DNA from: Spirochaetia bacterium
GTDB lineage: Bacteria > Spirochaetota > Leptospiria > Turneriellales > JAOUOS01
Direction of reading: 5' to 3'
NCBI GenBank assembly: GCA_029880265.1
Contig: JAOUOT010000001.1
Coordinates: 145,485-209,484, forward strand
Length of the DNA: 64,000 bases
Shown piece after piece: positions 54,445 through 63,823 of the stretch (position 1 is the first letter of the stretch; each line of letters starts with the position of its first letter). The position numbers and the translations under genes were made by a program. The notes under the pieces were generated by a model. That model made no database searches, was not told where the DNA came from, and was given only the letters and a program-made list of their open reading frames with translations.

Positions 54445-55371
54445 TTAATAAGTAACAAATTGAAAATTAACCGGCATAATTAGAATGCCGTTTTTTAAAA
54501 GTTTTTTAGGGGGCGGTCCGAAATTTTTCGACTTTTGTATCGCGTCTATAAAGGCTTTATCTAACGAATCGTAACCCATTGACTTCCAGACGACAATTTC
54601 TTCTACATTTCCTTTTTTATCGAGCGCATATACGACAGAAATCGTCTGGTTAGGAAACGTTCTATACCTGACTTTTCCCGGAACATAGTTTAAGCTGTGA
54701 TAATCGTCTCCGTAGACGGGGCGCGGCTGACCGCCGGGAGGCGCAAAATTGCTTTTTATTTTTTTAAACATGTTTTGAAAATAATCGTAAAATTCTGAAA
54801 AATCTTTCGTTGGCAGCTGGGGCTCTCCGTAATTATCAAATGAAAACGCGAATTTATCTTGAAATAAATAATTTGAGGGAATCAGCGTCTTTTCTTGTTC
54901 AGCGGTTTTTAACTTGCCATTAAAACCGTGAATATCTTTTTGTTGTCTATACGAAATTCTAACAGAGTTTTCATTATCTGATTCTTTCTTTTTTAACGTC
55001 TCTTTTTCAATCTCGGCATTTTCAGGATTTCCTATTTTAGCGAAAGAAAGTTTTTCTTGACCCGATAACGCTTGAAAATTCTTTTCTTTTGTAAACTTTC
55101 CCTGCCCTTGAGCTTCTTTAGTCGAAAGAAAGACAAACTCGTTTTTTATTGCGTTGTTTTTTACAGATTCATTTTCTAACAATACGCGAATTTCTTTGGG
55201 TTGATTTTTTTTATCGTCTTCTATGTACGCTTCAAGTATTAATTTTTGAGGAATTTGGGCCGTAAATAAGATGGTAATAACAAACCATGAAGAGAAAGCG
55301 TAAAAAATATGCCATATCTTTTCGCTATAATCAAAAAAAAACTTTTTATTTTTAACGCTTTTTGCGTTCAC
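54445..55371 (-). CDS. TonB-like energy-transducer/periplasmic protein
   Basis: 308 residues, GTG start. It has a short cytoplasmic N-terminus, one membrane helix (about 25-42), a long charged periplasmic linker, and a C-terminal domain (VVYALDKKGNVEEIVVWKSMGYDSLDKAFIDAIQ, split by short pieces) of the TonB C-terminal type. TonB links inner-membrane proton motive force to outer-membrane receptors. There are no adjacent exbB/exbD. The periplasmic linker lacks the Pro-Lys/Pro-Glu repeats of classic TonB, so this may be a TonB-fold structural protein. It is on the strand of the ABC operon, with 46 bp between. Confidence 0.72.
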   Translation of the reverse strand: MNAKSVKNKKFFFDYSEKIWHIFYAFSSWFVITILFTAQIPQKLILEAYIEDDKKNQPKEIRVLLENESVKNNAIKNEFVFLSTKEAQGQGKFTKEKNFQALSGQEKLSFAKIGNPENAEIEKETLKKKESDNENSVRISYRQQKDIHGFNGKLKTAEQEKTLIPSNYLFQDKFAFSFDNYGEPQLPTKDFSEFYDYFQNMFKKIKSNFAPPGGQPRPVYGDDYHSLNYVPGKVRYRTFPNQTISVVYALDKKGNVEEIVVWKSMGYDSLDKAFIDAIQKSKNFGPPPKKLLKNGILIMPVNFQFVTY

Positions 55372-55417
55372 AATAATGAGTTATAGCAAAATAACAGACA
55401 ATGTCAATTAAAAAAAA

Positions 55418-56425
55418 CTATCTGCGTGAAGGCGCTTGCCCATTATTTGAAGGCATGCCAGAGTCTTGAACCGAAGGCGCTTTGGCGGTTTGTTCAAAAT
55501 ATGAAGCTTCACGCAGCAAACTATCTACCCTGTATTTCGGAACGCTCATCCAGTCAGAGCCCTGCATATAAAGACTTTTCATAAAAAATTCATCATTTTT
55601 CATAGGGCCGCTTATGAATATTTCTTCTTGCGTACCAGAAGAAAGCGTAATTGTCATTTTAGCGTAAGGCTTTTTATTGCCCTCCATTTGATGAAAAGAG
55701 TCCCCTTCAAGAGAGACAATCATATTTAAAATGCTGTTTACTTTACTTGCGTCGGCCGGTTTTGTATTTTTTCTAGTCGTCAATTCCCATGCATTCTGAG
55801 GAGTTTTAACCATCTTATAACTTTTTGCGCCATGAAATTCTACAGATACTATATTTTCTTTAACAAAATTTACAATTTTTTTATCGCGAAACGAATCTAT
55901 GTTCTGGTTCCATTGGCCCTTAAAATTACCTTTTGCCGTGTATACCGCATCGTCAGAGGCCAATCTGACTAAAGAACTGCCAAAGGCCGCTCCGCTTTTG
56001 CCTACAAAAAGATCGGCAAGAATTTTGCCGGTTGATGAAAAAAGAACAATATGAAATTTATCGGCGGTAACCTCATATTCTGCGTGCTTTTCTTTGCTTG
56101 AACTTACTTCATGATATTTTTTTATCTTAAGAATTTCTTCTATGCCGTCTTTTATTTTTTTAGAATCCGCGTTAAAAGGAACCGGGGTTTCGGGCGCTTT
56201 TACCGACCAATTTTCATTTGCGCTTTCAAATACCAGTCGGGTCATATCGCCCTGTTTAACTTCAATTTTCTTTATATCGTTAGAATTAATGTTTTTCAGC
56301 ATCAGGGGAGCTTTTTTAAATGAATATTCAAACAGACCAAAAGGATCATTGCTAAAAAATCCGATAACAAATAAAACCGCACAGGCTGCCGCTAATATAG
56401 TATTTTTATTTTTCGCAAAACTCAT
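55418..56425 (-). CDS. DUF4340-domain membrane-anchored protein
   Basis: 335 residues with a single N-terminal membrane helix (about 7-27) and an extracytoplasmic beta-rich region with repeat-like units, including WSVKAPETPVPFNAD, LADLFVGKSGAAFGSSLVR and WELTTRKNTKPADASKV, typical of DUF4340. Such proteins are commonly encoded next to GldG-type ABC exporter genes. Last gene of the set ATPase-permease-GldG-DUF4340 (15 bp after the GldG-like gene). Function unknown, presumably part of the same transporter. Confidence 0.85.
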   Translation of the reverse strand: MSFAKNKNTILAAACAVLFVIGFFSNDPFGLFEYSFKKAPLMLKNINSNDIKKIEVKQGDMTRLVFESANENWSVKAPETPVPFNADSKKIKDGIEEILKIKKYHEVSSSKEKHAEYEVTADKFHIVLFSSTGKILADLFVGKSGAAFGSSLVRLASDDAVYTAKGNFKGQWNQNIDSFRDKKIVNFVKENIVSVEFHGAKSYKMVKTPQNAWELTTRKNTKPADASKVNSILNMIVSLEGDSFHQMEGNKKPYAKMTITLSSGTQEEIFISGPMKNDEFFMKSLYMQGSDWMSVPKYRVDSLLREASYFEQTAKAPSVQDSGMPSNNGQAPSRR

Positions 56426-56440
56426 TTATTATGCATCCTT

Positions 56441-58093
56441 TTATTTCTTTTTCTTCTTTTCGCCAAATGAAGAAACGGGAATTTCCGCCAATTTTTTTCT
56501 TCTATAAAAAACTATCATTCCGAAACCCGCGAAAAACGCAAGAGGCAGAATAAAATTAAGCATGGTCAATGTATTTTTTTTGGCGGGCTCCATAGCCGGC
56601 AAAGGCGGATTTTCAATTTCTGTAGAACGAATCTCTACCAAATCTTTCATACCGTTCATCAAATGCAGGGCCGATAAAAAGAACGAACCGTTGATGCCCT
56701 GGCTTTGCATAATGCCCATATTTGAAATGGCATAAGGAGACCCTACCGCTAAAATCATTCCGGGTCTTTCGCCTTCTTTTATAAAATCTTTAGGCGCTTC
56801 ATCAGGCAAAGTTTCTGCTGTAAACTTGCTTTTGAATTTCCCTTCGATGAGTACTCCTAAATTATATTGGCTGACTGTCTGGTTATCTTGTTCAAAAGCA
56901 ATCGAAACAGCCTGCGGATTTATTAATACATTATTGCTTTGTTCATAAGCGCTTTTTGAGCTTTTAATCAATATAGAAGCCTTTGTGTCGCTGTCTTTTA
57001 TTAGTTTATTTTCGTCAGCCGAGACGCTACTTGTCCATGGTAAAAACAAATTAGGCAACTCTTTTGTTATGATGTTATTTTTATCCATATAATCGTCGAC
57101 TGCTACGACCCATAGCGGGTACGGTATCTCAAGAACCTGAAAAGGAAGAGCGCCCCTTGTTCTGTACGCCATGAAGTTCTTTTTTTCATAAATCATGCTT
57201 GACGAAAGCAAAACGCCGTAATTAGCGAAAAACTCTATTATTTCGGGAGCCGCGGGCGTCACCATTCCGCTTTGAAAGCTCAGGTTCATTCCCGATTGAG
57301 CGACAATAAGCTTGCCGCCTCTCATTAGATATTGATCAATGCGAAACATGTCTAGAGGCGACAGTTTGGTGACTCCCGCGATAACAAGCGTTGTTATATC
57401 AGAAGGAACGTCGTTTTTAGCCGTATCCACATCGACCAGGTTGCCATATACCGTTTCAATGGTTTGCTTAAACCCCTGAAGAGAATGGAATGCGTCTGTT
57501 TGCTTCTGAGCGTCTCTTGAATGAAAATCGCCGTGATTGGCCAGAAATCCTATTTTTCTTTCGCCCGGATGCGCCATTTTATAAATTCTGCTTGTAAGCT
57601 CATATTCAAGCTGTCTTACATTTAAGACATTGTTAATAATTTGATTTTCTGCGCCGTAAGATAACGCAATTGAAAAATAAACGCTTGAAATCTCCTGCTT
57701 TTTTTGATCTATAGATCCCATTCTTGCCGAGCGAATTCCCAAAAAATCGGCTCTTTCTTTGGCCTCTTCGTCAGAATCAGGGTCAAGAAATATAAGTTGA
57801 AATTTGCCTTTAGATACTGCGGCGTATTCTTTTAAGAAATCTTTTAAATATTTTAATTGCTGCACATGAGACGCGGGAACTTCGCCTGAAAAAAAACCTT
57901 CGACAATAACGTTATCGGGCAGATTTTTCAAGATCTCTTTGGTTTTGTCTGTTAATCGAAGCCTGCCGGTATTTGAAAGGTCAAAACGCATATATGCGCC
58001 GTAACTTACCCAGTTTAGTAATAAAAACAAAACAATAAGTAAAGAAGTGGTAATTGTGGGCGATTCGTTAAATTTTTTCAAAACCTTTTTCAA
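56441..58093 (-). CDS. GldG-like ABC exporter auxiliary protein
   Basis: 550 residues: an N-terminal helix (about 15-35), a large extracytoplasmic domain with SKGKFQLIFLDPDSD and GERKIGFLANHGDF, and a C-terminal helix (about 508-530) ending in a basic tail. This is the 'gliding motility' auxiliary family (PF09822-like). In Flavobacterium GldG partners with GldA and GldF; here gliding is not implied. It is 2 bp downstream of the permease gene. Probably inner-membrane anchored with the domain in the periplasm. Confidence 0.88.
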   Translation of the reverse strand: MKKVLKKFNESPTITTSLLIVLFLLLNWVSYGAYMRFDLSNTGRLRLTDKTKEILKNLPDNVIVEGFFSGEVPASHVQQLKYLKDFLKEYAAVSKGKFQLIFLDPDSDEEAKERADFLGIRSARMGSIDQKKQEISSVYFSIALSYGAENQIINNVLNVRQLEYELTSRIYKMAHPGERKIGFLANHGDFHSRDAQKQTDAFHSLQGFKQTIETVYGNLVDVDTAKNDVPSDITTLVIAGVTKLSPLDMFRIDQYLMRGGKLIVAQSGMNLSFQSGMVTPAAPEIIEFFANYGVLLSSSMIYEKKNFMAYRTRGALPFQVLEIPYPLWVVAVDDYMDKNNIITKELPNLFLPWTSSVSADENKLIKDSDTKASILIKSSKSAYEQSNNVLINPQAVSIAFEQDNQTVSQYNLGVLIEGKFKSKFTAETLPDEAPKDFIKEGERPGMILAVGSPYAISNMGIMQSQGINGSFFLSALHLMNGMKDLVEIRSTEIENPPLPAMEPAKKNTLTMLNFILPLAFFAGFGMIVFYRRKKLAEIPVSSFGEKKKKK

Positions 58094-58095
58094 AT

Positions 58096-58836
58096 TTATC
58101 TCCTGTTAGTAATGCTTCTGTAATTTAAATACAAGAATAGCGCGCTAAAAGATATAAAATAAATGATATCTCTTGAATCAAAAAGTCCCCTAGATAACGA
58201 TTCATAATGCCAGCTTACAGAAAAAAACGCCGCAATAGGCTTTAAAGAACCCATCGCCTCTAAAACCGGCTCTAGCCCCAACAAATATAAAACGAAAATA
58301 GCCAAAACTGTAAATAAAAAAGCTACAATTTGATCTTTAGTAAGCCATGAAAACATCAGACCCATTGAAATATAGGCCGAACCCATAAAGAATGCCCCGA
58401 TATATCCGCCGAATATTAAAAACCAGTCTGGATCTGCTATTACGGCTACGGTAAGAGGTACAAAAAGCGTAGAAGCCAGCGCTACGGCTAAAAAAGCCAA
58501 GGCTGAAAAATATTTGCCCAATATCGCTTCTTCATGTCTTATAGGCATTGTAAATAAAAGCTCAATGGTTCCTGACCTTTTTTCTTCTGCCCATAGGCGC
58601 ATGGTTACGGCGGGAATAAAAATAACATAGCCAAGACTAAAGGTAGCGAAAAAGCGATCTAAATTCGCGATACCGGCTTCCCAAAATTGGGTAAAAACAA
58701 AAAAAAGAACGTTAATCATGAATGAAAAAATCGCCAGAAAAACAAAGCCTATTGGCGTATTAAAATAATTTAAAAATTCTCTTTTAAAAACGACGCCTAC
58801 ATTGGCGCATGAAATACCCGCACATTTTGCGCTCAT
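58096..58836 (-). CDS. ABC-2 type permease (GldF-like)
   Basis: 246-residue integral membrane protein with six hydrophobic segments. It carries the ABC-2 features VGVVFKREFLNYFNTPIGF, FIPAVTMRLWAEEKRSGTIE and LLFTMPIRHEEAILGKYFSA. This is the GldF/NosY-type permease. It overlaps the ATPase gene by one base and is directly followed by the GldG-like gene, so the three form one exporter. The cargo is unknown. Confidence 0.9.
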   Translation of the reverse strand: MSAKCAGISCANVGVVFKREFLNYFNTPIGFVFLAIFSFMINVLFFVFTQFWEAGIANLDRFFATFSLGYVIFIPAVTMRLWAEEKRSGTIELLFTMPIRHEEAILGKYFSALAFLAVALASTLFVPLTVAVIADPDWFLIFGGYIGAFFMGSAYISMGLMFSWLTKDQIVAFLFTVLAIFVLYLLGLEPVLEAMGSLKPIAAFFSVSWHYESLSRGLFDSRDIIYFISFSALFLYLNYRSITNRR

Positions 58837-59768
58837 TATTTGCCCCCCGTAAGCGATTGAAAAATATTTTCAAGACTAAGTTTTTCTGTAAAAAGCTCTG
58901 TAATAATCCATTTGTTTTCAACGGCGGTTGAAAAAACTTTTTCAGAGGCCTTCATAGAAGACGTTATCTGAAGACGCGTTTCTGACGAATCTGACGAAAC
59001 CGTTTCAACAGATTCGTTATTGCCATTAAAGATATTCGCATATATTTTTTGAGCCTCAGAGACCTTGCCTTTTAAAACGACTTGAATATGATGAGAGCCT
59101 TCTTTTAACTTTTCAATATCGTCAAGACTGCTGTCTAATACCTTTTTGCCGTCAGAAATAATTATGGCTCTCTGGCATGTGGCCTCAACTTCGGCTAAAA
59201 TATGAGTGCTTAAAATAATTGTTTTTTCTTTTGAAAGCTGACGAATTAAATTCTGCATTTCGTTTATCTGGTTCGGGTCTAACCCCGATGTGGGCTCGTC
59301 TAAAATTAAAACTGAAGGGTCATGAAGAAGCGTTGAAGCAAGCCCCACTCTTTGCTTGTATCCTTTTGAAAGTATCGATATTGGTCTATAAAAATATTTT
59401 TCAAGCGAAGTAGACGCAACTGCTTTTTCGATACCCGCTTGAAGCTTATTGTCGTCAAGCCCGCGAGCCTTGCCTATAAATCTTAAAAAATCAGAAACCA
59501 GCATGTCTGAATAAAGAGCCGCTGTCTCTGGCAGATAACCAATCATTTTTTGAACATGCTGTCTGCTGTTAATAACAGAAGAGCCCCCGATAATTGCGTC
59601 GCCCATTGCCGGGTCGTAAAAGCCCGTAAGCATTCGCATAGTCGTTGTCTTACCGGCGCCGTTAGGGCCCAGTAAACCGACAATTTCTCCCTTTTGAATA
59701 GAGAAACTTATGTCGTCAACGGCTGTAATATCGCCAAAAGTTTTTGTTAGATTCTTAGCTTCTATCAT
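58836..59768 (-). CDS. ABC transporter ATP-binding protein (GldA-like)
   Basis: 310 residues. Walker A is GPNGAGKTTTM (about 36), the signature LSKGYKQRVGLA with Walker B VLILDEPTSGLDPNQ follows, and the switch His is in LSTHILAEVEA. After the ATPase core (about 220 residues) there is a C-terminal extension of 90 residues, usual for GldA/NatA-type exporters. It starts the ATPase-permease-GldG-DUF4340 operon. The promoter region is about 95 bp, shared with the divergent secG. Confidence 0.94.
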   Translation of the reverse strand: MIEAKNLTKTFGDITAVDDISFSIQKGEIVGLLGPNGAGKTTTMRMLTGFYDPAMGDAIIGGSSVINSRQHVQKMIGYLPETAALYSDMLVSDFLRFIGKARGLDDNKLQAGIEKAVASTSLEKYFYRPISILSKGYKQRVGLASTLLHDPSVLILDEPTSGLDPNQINEMQNLIRQLSKEKTIILSTHILAEVEATCQRAIIISDGKKVLDSSLDDIEKLKEGSHHIQVVLKGKVSEAQKIYANIFNGNNESVETVSSDSSETRLQITSSMKASEKVFSTAVENKWIITELFTEKLSLENIFQSLTGGK

Positions 59769-59864
59769 TTTAAATTATTTTTCAGGAAGTCAAAAATATT
59801 TTATTTTTTAGGGCGTCAAGCATAAAAATTGTCGACAGCCTGTATAAAAACCATAATTTGGCAT

Positions 59865-60287
59865 ATGGATTTAATTGGCTCTATTTTAACAGTTATCTTT
59901 GTAATTGTTTGTGTTTTATTAATACTTATTATTTTGATGCAATCAAACCGCTCTGCCGGCATGGGAATTCTTGGCGGCGGCAGTCAATCAGCTTTTGGCT
60001 CAAGCTCAGCCGACGTGTTAACAAAAATGACCGCTATTTTGGCTGCAATATTTATAGGCTTGGGGCTGGTAATTGCCTACTTAAAAAGCCAGTCAAGCGG
60101 CCTTGAAGCGTTAAAAGAGCAATTAAAAAAAGAAAAACAACAAGAGGCTCCGGCTGCTGCGCCCGCTAAAGACGAAGCAAGCCAAGAGAAAGCGGTAGAA
60201 CCGCTTGAAATGCCCAGCGTTACGGGCGAAGTTACGCCGTTAGATACCCCGAACGAACAAAAATCAAATCAAAAAACGACGGAATAA
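59865..60287 (+). CDS. secG: Protein-export membrane protein SecG
   Basis: 140 residues from the ATG at 59865; the frame is open 12 codons further, but MDLIGSILTVIFVIV is the usual start. Two membrane helices (about 5-25 and 54-75) flank the conserved QSNRSAGMGILGGGSQSAFG. A long Ala/Glu/Lys/Pro-rich cytoplasmic tail follows, longer than in E. coli SecG (110 residues). It is a small subunit of the SecYEG channel. A terminator follows. Confidence 0.93.
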   Translation: MDLIGSILTVIFVIVCVLLILIILMQSNRSAGMGILGGGSQSAFGSSSADVLTKMTAILAAIFIGLGLVIAYLKSQSSGLEALKEQLKKEKQQEAPAAAPAKDEASQEKAVEPLEMPSVTGEVTPLDTPNEQKSNQKTTE

Positions 60288-60316
60288 CTATTTATTCGCC
60301 GAAAATATCTGAATAT

Positions 60317-60359
60317 AAAAAATATAAAGCCGAAAATCTGATTAAGGCTTATATTTTTT
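60317..60359 (+). terminator. Intrinsic terminator after secG
   Basis: AAAAAATATAAAGCC (60317-60331) pairs with GGCTTATATTTTTT (60346-60359) with one bulged A; the stem ends in T6. It lies 30 bp after the secG stop and just before cheR. Confidence 0.65.
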
Positions 60360-60368
60360 ATTAAAAAC

Positions 60369-61283
60369 ATGTTAAAAAACAACGAAAAAGAATCTAATTC
60401 GAATACAGATCTAAGCCTAGGGTCATTACAGGGGCTTTCATTAACAGACGGTATGTTTGATATATTTGCCAATTATGTTTACAAGAATACCGGCATCGTT
60501 ATGAATCAGAATAAAAAAACTCTTCTTGGCAACAGGCTTCGAAAAAGACTAAAGGCCTTAAATTTAGATTCCTATGAAAAATACTGGAAGTTTATACAAG
60601 ATCCAAAAACCTCTAAATCAGAAATTTATCATTTTTTAGACGCCGTATCTACAAATGAAACTTATTTTCAGCGCGGTACGAGTCATTATGATATTCTGAA
60701 AAACCATATTTTGCCTAAATTTATTCAAGAGCAAAAACATCATATTCGCATCTGGTCAGCCGGATGTTCTACCGGCGAAGAGCCTTATGACATTGCTATT
60801 ATCATGAACGACTTTATAGAAAAAAATCCGTACTGCCAATACAGCATAACAGCGTCTGATATTTCGCAGGAAGTTCTTGATTTTGCCAAAAAAGGCGAAT
60901 ATTACGACAGAAAAATTTCAAAGCTGTCAACCCAGCATGTAACAAAATATTTTGAAAAAGTAAAAACCGAAGATTCGAGCATTACTTTTGCCAAACAGGT
61001 CTTGAAGGTAAAACCGATAATAAAAAAGAATATTACATTTAGACATCATAACCTTATAAAAGACCCTTATTTTACAGGAATGGACGTTATTCTATGCCGA
61101 AATGTTATGATTTACTTTGACAGAGAAACGCAGATTAAAATTGTTAATAAATTCGCAAAATCGTTAAATAAAAACGGAATTTTATTCATTGGTCACTCTG
61201 AAACGGTTCAGTTTGCCGATGTAGAAGTAAAATCGGTACGGTTTCCCGAAGGTACCGCTTATCAAAGAAAAGAAGACAACTGA
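60369..61283 (+). CDS. cheR: Chemotaxis protein methyltransferase CheR
   Basis: 304-residue AdoMet-dependent enzyme that methylates glutamates of chemoreceptors. It has the CheR N-terminal helices (GIVMNQNKKTLLGNRLRKRL), FLDAVSTNETYFQR, the AdoMet motif IRIWSAGCSTGEEPYDIAI, and DVILCRNVMIYFD near the end. The first 25 residues are a polar extension before the fold. It is two bases upstream of cheD, so the receptor-modifying enzymes are co-expressed; cheB is not in the window. Confidence 0.96.
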   Translation: MLKNNEKESNSNTDLSLGSLQGLSLTDGMFDIFANYVYKNTGIVMNQNKKTLLGNRLRKRLKALNLDSYEKYWKFIQDPKTSKSEIYHFLDAVSTNETYFQRGTSHYDILKNHILPKFIQEQKHHIRIWSAGCSTGEEPYDIAIIMNDFIEKNPYCQYSITASDISQEVLDFAKKGEYYDRKISKLSTQHVTKYFEKVKTEDSSITFAKQVLKVKPIIKKNITFRHHNLIKDPYFTGMDVILCRNVMIYFDRETQIKIVNKFAKSLNKNGILFIGHSETVQFADVEVKSVRFPEGTAYQRKEDN

Positions 61284-61285
61284 TA

Positions 61286-61801
61286 ATGCTAAAACACGCC
61301 CACGATAGAACAATTGTCAATGTGGCAATTTCTGACGTAAAGTTTGTTTCAAAAAACGAACTACTCAAGACTACGCTGGGTTCATGCGTTTCGGTGGTTA
61401 TTTATCCTAAATCTAAAAAAACAGAGAGCACTTACAGCAGCATGTCGCATTTTCTGCTGCCGACGCCTTCTCATTCAAGCGATAAAGAAAGGCATCCCTT
61501 TAGATTCGGCGATTATCTGATTAACCATCAAATCGATAAAATGCTTCAAAAAGGCTTTGATATTAGAGAGCTTCAGGCGAAAGTGGCGGGCGGGGCCACA
61601 ATGTTTCCCTTAAGAAAAAAATCGCAAATTTATGATATAGGCAACGCCAATGCCGAAGTCGCCTTGAAAGTATTAAAAGAGAGGGGGCTTTCTGTTTTAT
61701 CGCAAAATACGGGCGGCGAGCAAGGCAGATCTATAATGTTTGACCCTCTCACAAAAATGCTAAGAATTCATATTTTTGGCGACAAAGAAATAACAATTTA
61801 A
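61286..61801 (+). CDS. cheD: Chemoreceptor glutamine deamidase CheD
   Basis: 171-residue enzyme that deamidates receptor glutamines. The catalytic Cys is in TTLGSCVSVVIYP (LGSC), His in SMSHFLLP, and AKVAGGATMF follows. In several bacteria it also binds CheC/CheY-P. It starts 2 bp after cheR, and its stop is 4 bp before the HAD phosphatase gene, so three genes form one unit. No cheC is seen. Confidence 0.95.
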   Translation: MLKHAHDRTIVNVAISDVKFVSKNELLKTTLGSCVSVVIYPKSKKTESTYSSMSHFLLPTPSHSSDKERHPFRFGDYLINHQIDKMLQKGFDIRELQAKVAGGATMFPLRKKSQIYDIGNANAEVALKVLKERGLSVLSQNTGGEQGRSIMFDPLTKMLRIHIFGDKEITI

Positions 61802-61805
61802 TTAA

Positions 61806-62513
61806 ATGAACAATAAAATAAAACTCGTTATTTATGACTGGGACGGCACCCTGATGGATTCTGTCGGTCTGATTACAAAAAGCATTTTATTGGCTTTTAA
61901 AGAATTGGGTTTACAAGAAATCTCAGAAGAGAAAGCAAAATCTATTATTGGTCTGGGTTTGTATGAGGCCCTAAAGGTCTTAGCGCCTGATTCGCCGACA
62001 GAAACCCACGATCTTCTTTTAGAAACATACAGAAAACATTTTTCAGAAGCCGCCGAAACCGGGATGATTTTATTTTCGGGAGTTAAAACAGCCGTTCAAG
62101 AGCATCATAAAAACGGCCTTCAAATGGCTGTGGCCACCGGCAAAAGCAGGCGCGGCCTTGACCTCGATTTTATCAGAAGCGGCATAGGTTCTTACTTTCA
62201 GACAACGCGCACGGTAGACGAGTGCAGGGCAAAACCAGACCCTCATATGATTGAAGATATTTTACAAGAGCTTGATATTAAACCTGAAAATGCCGTTATG
62301 GTCGGCGACACCACATTTGATATGCAAATGGCTCAAACAGCGGGAGTGCGAAAAATAGCGGCCGCATACGGCGCCCATCCTTTGCAAGATTTACTTAAAT
62401 ATAACCCTGAAGGCGTATTTGGTAATTTTCAAGATTTAAACAACTGGCTCGTTGAAAATACGCAAGATAGGCAAGACGCTTACAGCTCGTCTAACGATAT
62501 CTTATTATCATAA
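61806..62513 (+). CDS. HAD-family phosphatase (phosphoglycolate phosphatase-like)
   Basis: 235 residues. HAD motif I is YDWDGTLMDS (nucleophile Asp11, acid/base Asp13), motif II is in VATGKSRRGLD, and motif III/IV are KPDPHMIEDIL and MVGDTTFDMQMAQTAG. The cap follows motif I, as in the Gph/PGP-type subfamily. Its substrate is not certain: phosphoglycolate or another small phosphate. It lies 4 bp after cheD. Its 3' end overlaps the convergent hisA by 34 bp. Confidence 0.9.
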   Translation: MNNKIKLVIYDWDGTLMDSVGLITKSILLAFKELGLQEISEEKAKSIIGLGLYEALKVLAPDSPTETHDLLLETYRKHFSEAAETGMILFSGVKTAVQEHHKNGLQMAVATGKSRRGLDLDFIRSGIGSYFQTTRTVDECRAKPDPHMIEDILQELDIKPENAVMVGDTTFDMQMAQTAGVRKIAAAYGAHPLQDLLKYNPEGVFGNFQDLNNWLVENTQDRQDAYSSSNDILLS

Positions 62514-63196
62514 AAGGCCCTGCCTAAAATAGCGCCAGATAAGCCTTTTATTTTTGATAACCGTTCAAAGTCTTTTGTAGACGATACGCCGCCTGAAGCT
62601 ATGACGTTTATATCGGCTACTTTTGATAAAACTTCTTCGTATAACTGAAAATCGGGCCCCTCAAGCATGCCGTCTTTTTGTATCTGCGTGATAAGAAAAT
62701 TATTTATGCCCAAATCTTTCATTTCTTTTAAAAACGGCACGACTTGCATATTCGTATCTTCCATCCATCCTGAGATTTTCACGTCTGTGCCCCATACATC
62801 TACCGTCATTAAAATATTTTTTTTATAATTTTCAAGTATACGGTTAAATTCTTCTTTATTTTTAAAAGGCAAAGAGCCAATCATGATGAAATCTTCGTCT
62901 GGGTTTAGGCCGGCCTTCCATAAAGTTTCAACGTCGTCAAGAGAACGAATGCCGCCGCCTGTTTCAATGATACAGCCGGTTTCTTTTTTAATTTCTGCGA
63001 CAAGATTCGCGTGAATAATTTTTCCTTCTTTGGCGCCGCTTAAATCGACAATATGAAGGCGCTTAAAGCCATGTTCGGCGAAGATTTTTGCCGTTTCAAC
63101 CGGGTTGTCGCTGTAAATTACTTTCTGTTTATAATCGCCCTGAGAAAGCCTTACTACCTTATTATCAATCAAATCAATCGCCGGAATTATCTGCAT
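62480..63196 (-). CDS. hisA: ProFAR isomerase (HisA)
   Basis: 238-residue (beta/alpha)8 enzyme of histidine synthesis. Catalytic Asp is in IPAIDLIDNKVVRL (Asp8) and the second acid is in LMTVDVWG. Phosphate sites are in ETGGGIRSLD and IASGGVSSTKDF. It directly follows hisH. The 3' end overlaps the convergent HAD phosphatase gene by 34 bp, so the two transcripts are antisense there. hisF is not immediately downstream, unlike the common hisB-H-A-F order. Confidence 0.95.
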   Translation of the reverse strand: MQIIPAIDLIDNKVVRLSQGDYKQKVIYSDNPVETAKIFAEHGFKRLHIVDLSGAKEGKIIHANLVAEIKKETGCIIETGGGIRSLDDVETLWKAGLNPDEDFIMIGSLPFKNKEEFNRILENYKKNILMTVDVWGTDVKISGWMEDTNMQVVPFLKEMKDLGINNFLITQIQKDGMLEGPDFQLYEEVLSKVADINVIASGGVSSTKDFERLSKIKGLSGAILGRAFYDNKISLDEL

Positions 63197-63823
63197 TTAA
63201 TTTCTCACAATATCAATAAAATTTTCGAGAAGCTTCAGGCCCCACTTCTGCGATTTTTCGGGATGAAACTGAACCGCAAAAAGATTTTCTTTTTCTGCGG
63301 CCGCGGTAAAAACATCCCCGTAATTTGAAGCGCCTATCGTATTTTCAATTTCGCCGGGCAGTCGATAGCTGTGTACAAAATAAAAATAAGAATTGTCGGG
63401 AATATTTTTGCAAAGTCTTGCCGAACTTTGCCATTTTACGGGGGCCCATCCTATATGGGGAACCGTCATGTTTGAATTATCAAATTTTGTTATCTTCCCG
63501 TTAAAAAAATTAAAGCCGTCGTGAGATCCGTATTCTTCTGAAGTAGAAAATAAAATCTGAAAACCGATACAAATTCCCAATATGGGTTTTTTGCTTTCAT
63601 GAAATTCAATAATCGCGTCATAGAGTTTTCTTGATTTTAACTCTTCTATGGCCTTGCCGAAAGCTCCGTCTCCCGGTAAAATTACGGCGTCTGCCTTTTT
63701 TATGTCTTCAGGTTTATCGGTTACGGTTACATGCTGGCCAAGATGTTCAAAGGCTTTTTGAACAGAGCGTATGTTACCCATACCGAAATCAAGTTCGGCA
63801 ATGAAAGGCATATCTTTTGTCAT
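63197..63823 (-). CDS. hisH: Imidazole glycerol phosphate synthase glutamine amidotransferase subunit
   Basis: 208-residue class I glutaminase. It has the nucleophile Cys in [12 protein letters not shown], and His and Glu in [10 protein letters not shown], with the start [14 protein letters not shown] typical of HisH. It delivers ammonia to HisF, which is not in the window. It overlaps hisB by 4 bp (ATGA) and meets hisA without a gap, so hisB-hisH-hisA are co-translated. Confidence 0.95.
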   Translation of the reverse strand: MTKDMPFIAELDFGMGNIRSVQKAFEHLGQHVTVTDKPEDIKKADAVILPGDGAFGKAIEELKSRKLYDAIIEFHESKKPILGICIGFQILFSTSEEYGSHDGFNFFNGKITKFDNSNMTVPHIGWAPVKWQSSARLCKNIPDNSYFYFVHSYRLPGEIENTIGASNYGDVFTAAAEKENLFAVQFHPEKSQKWGLKLLENFIDIVRN

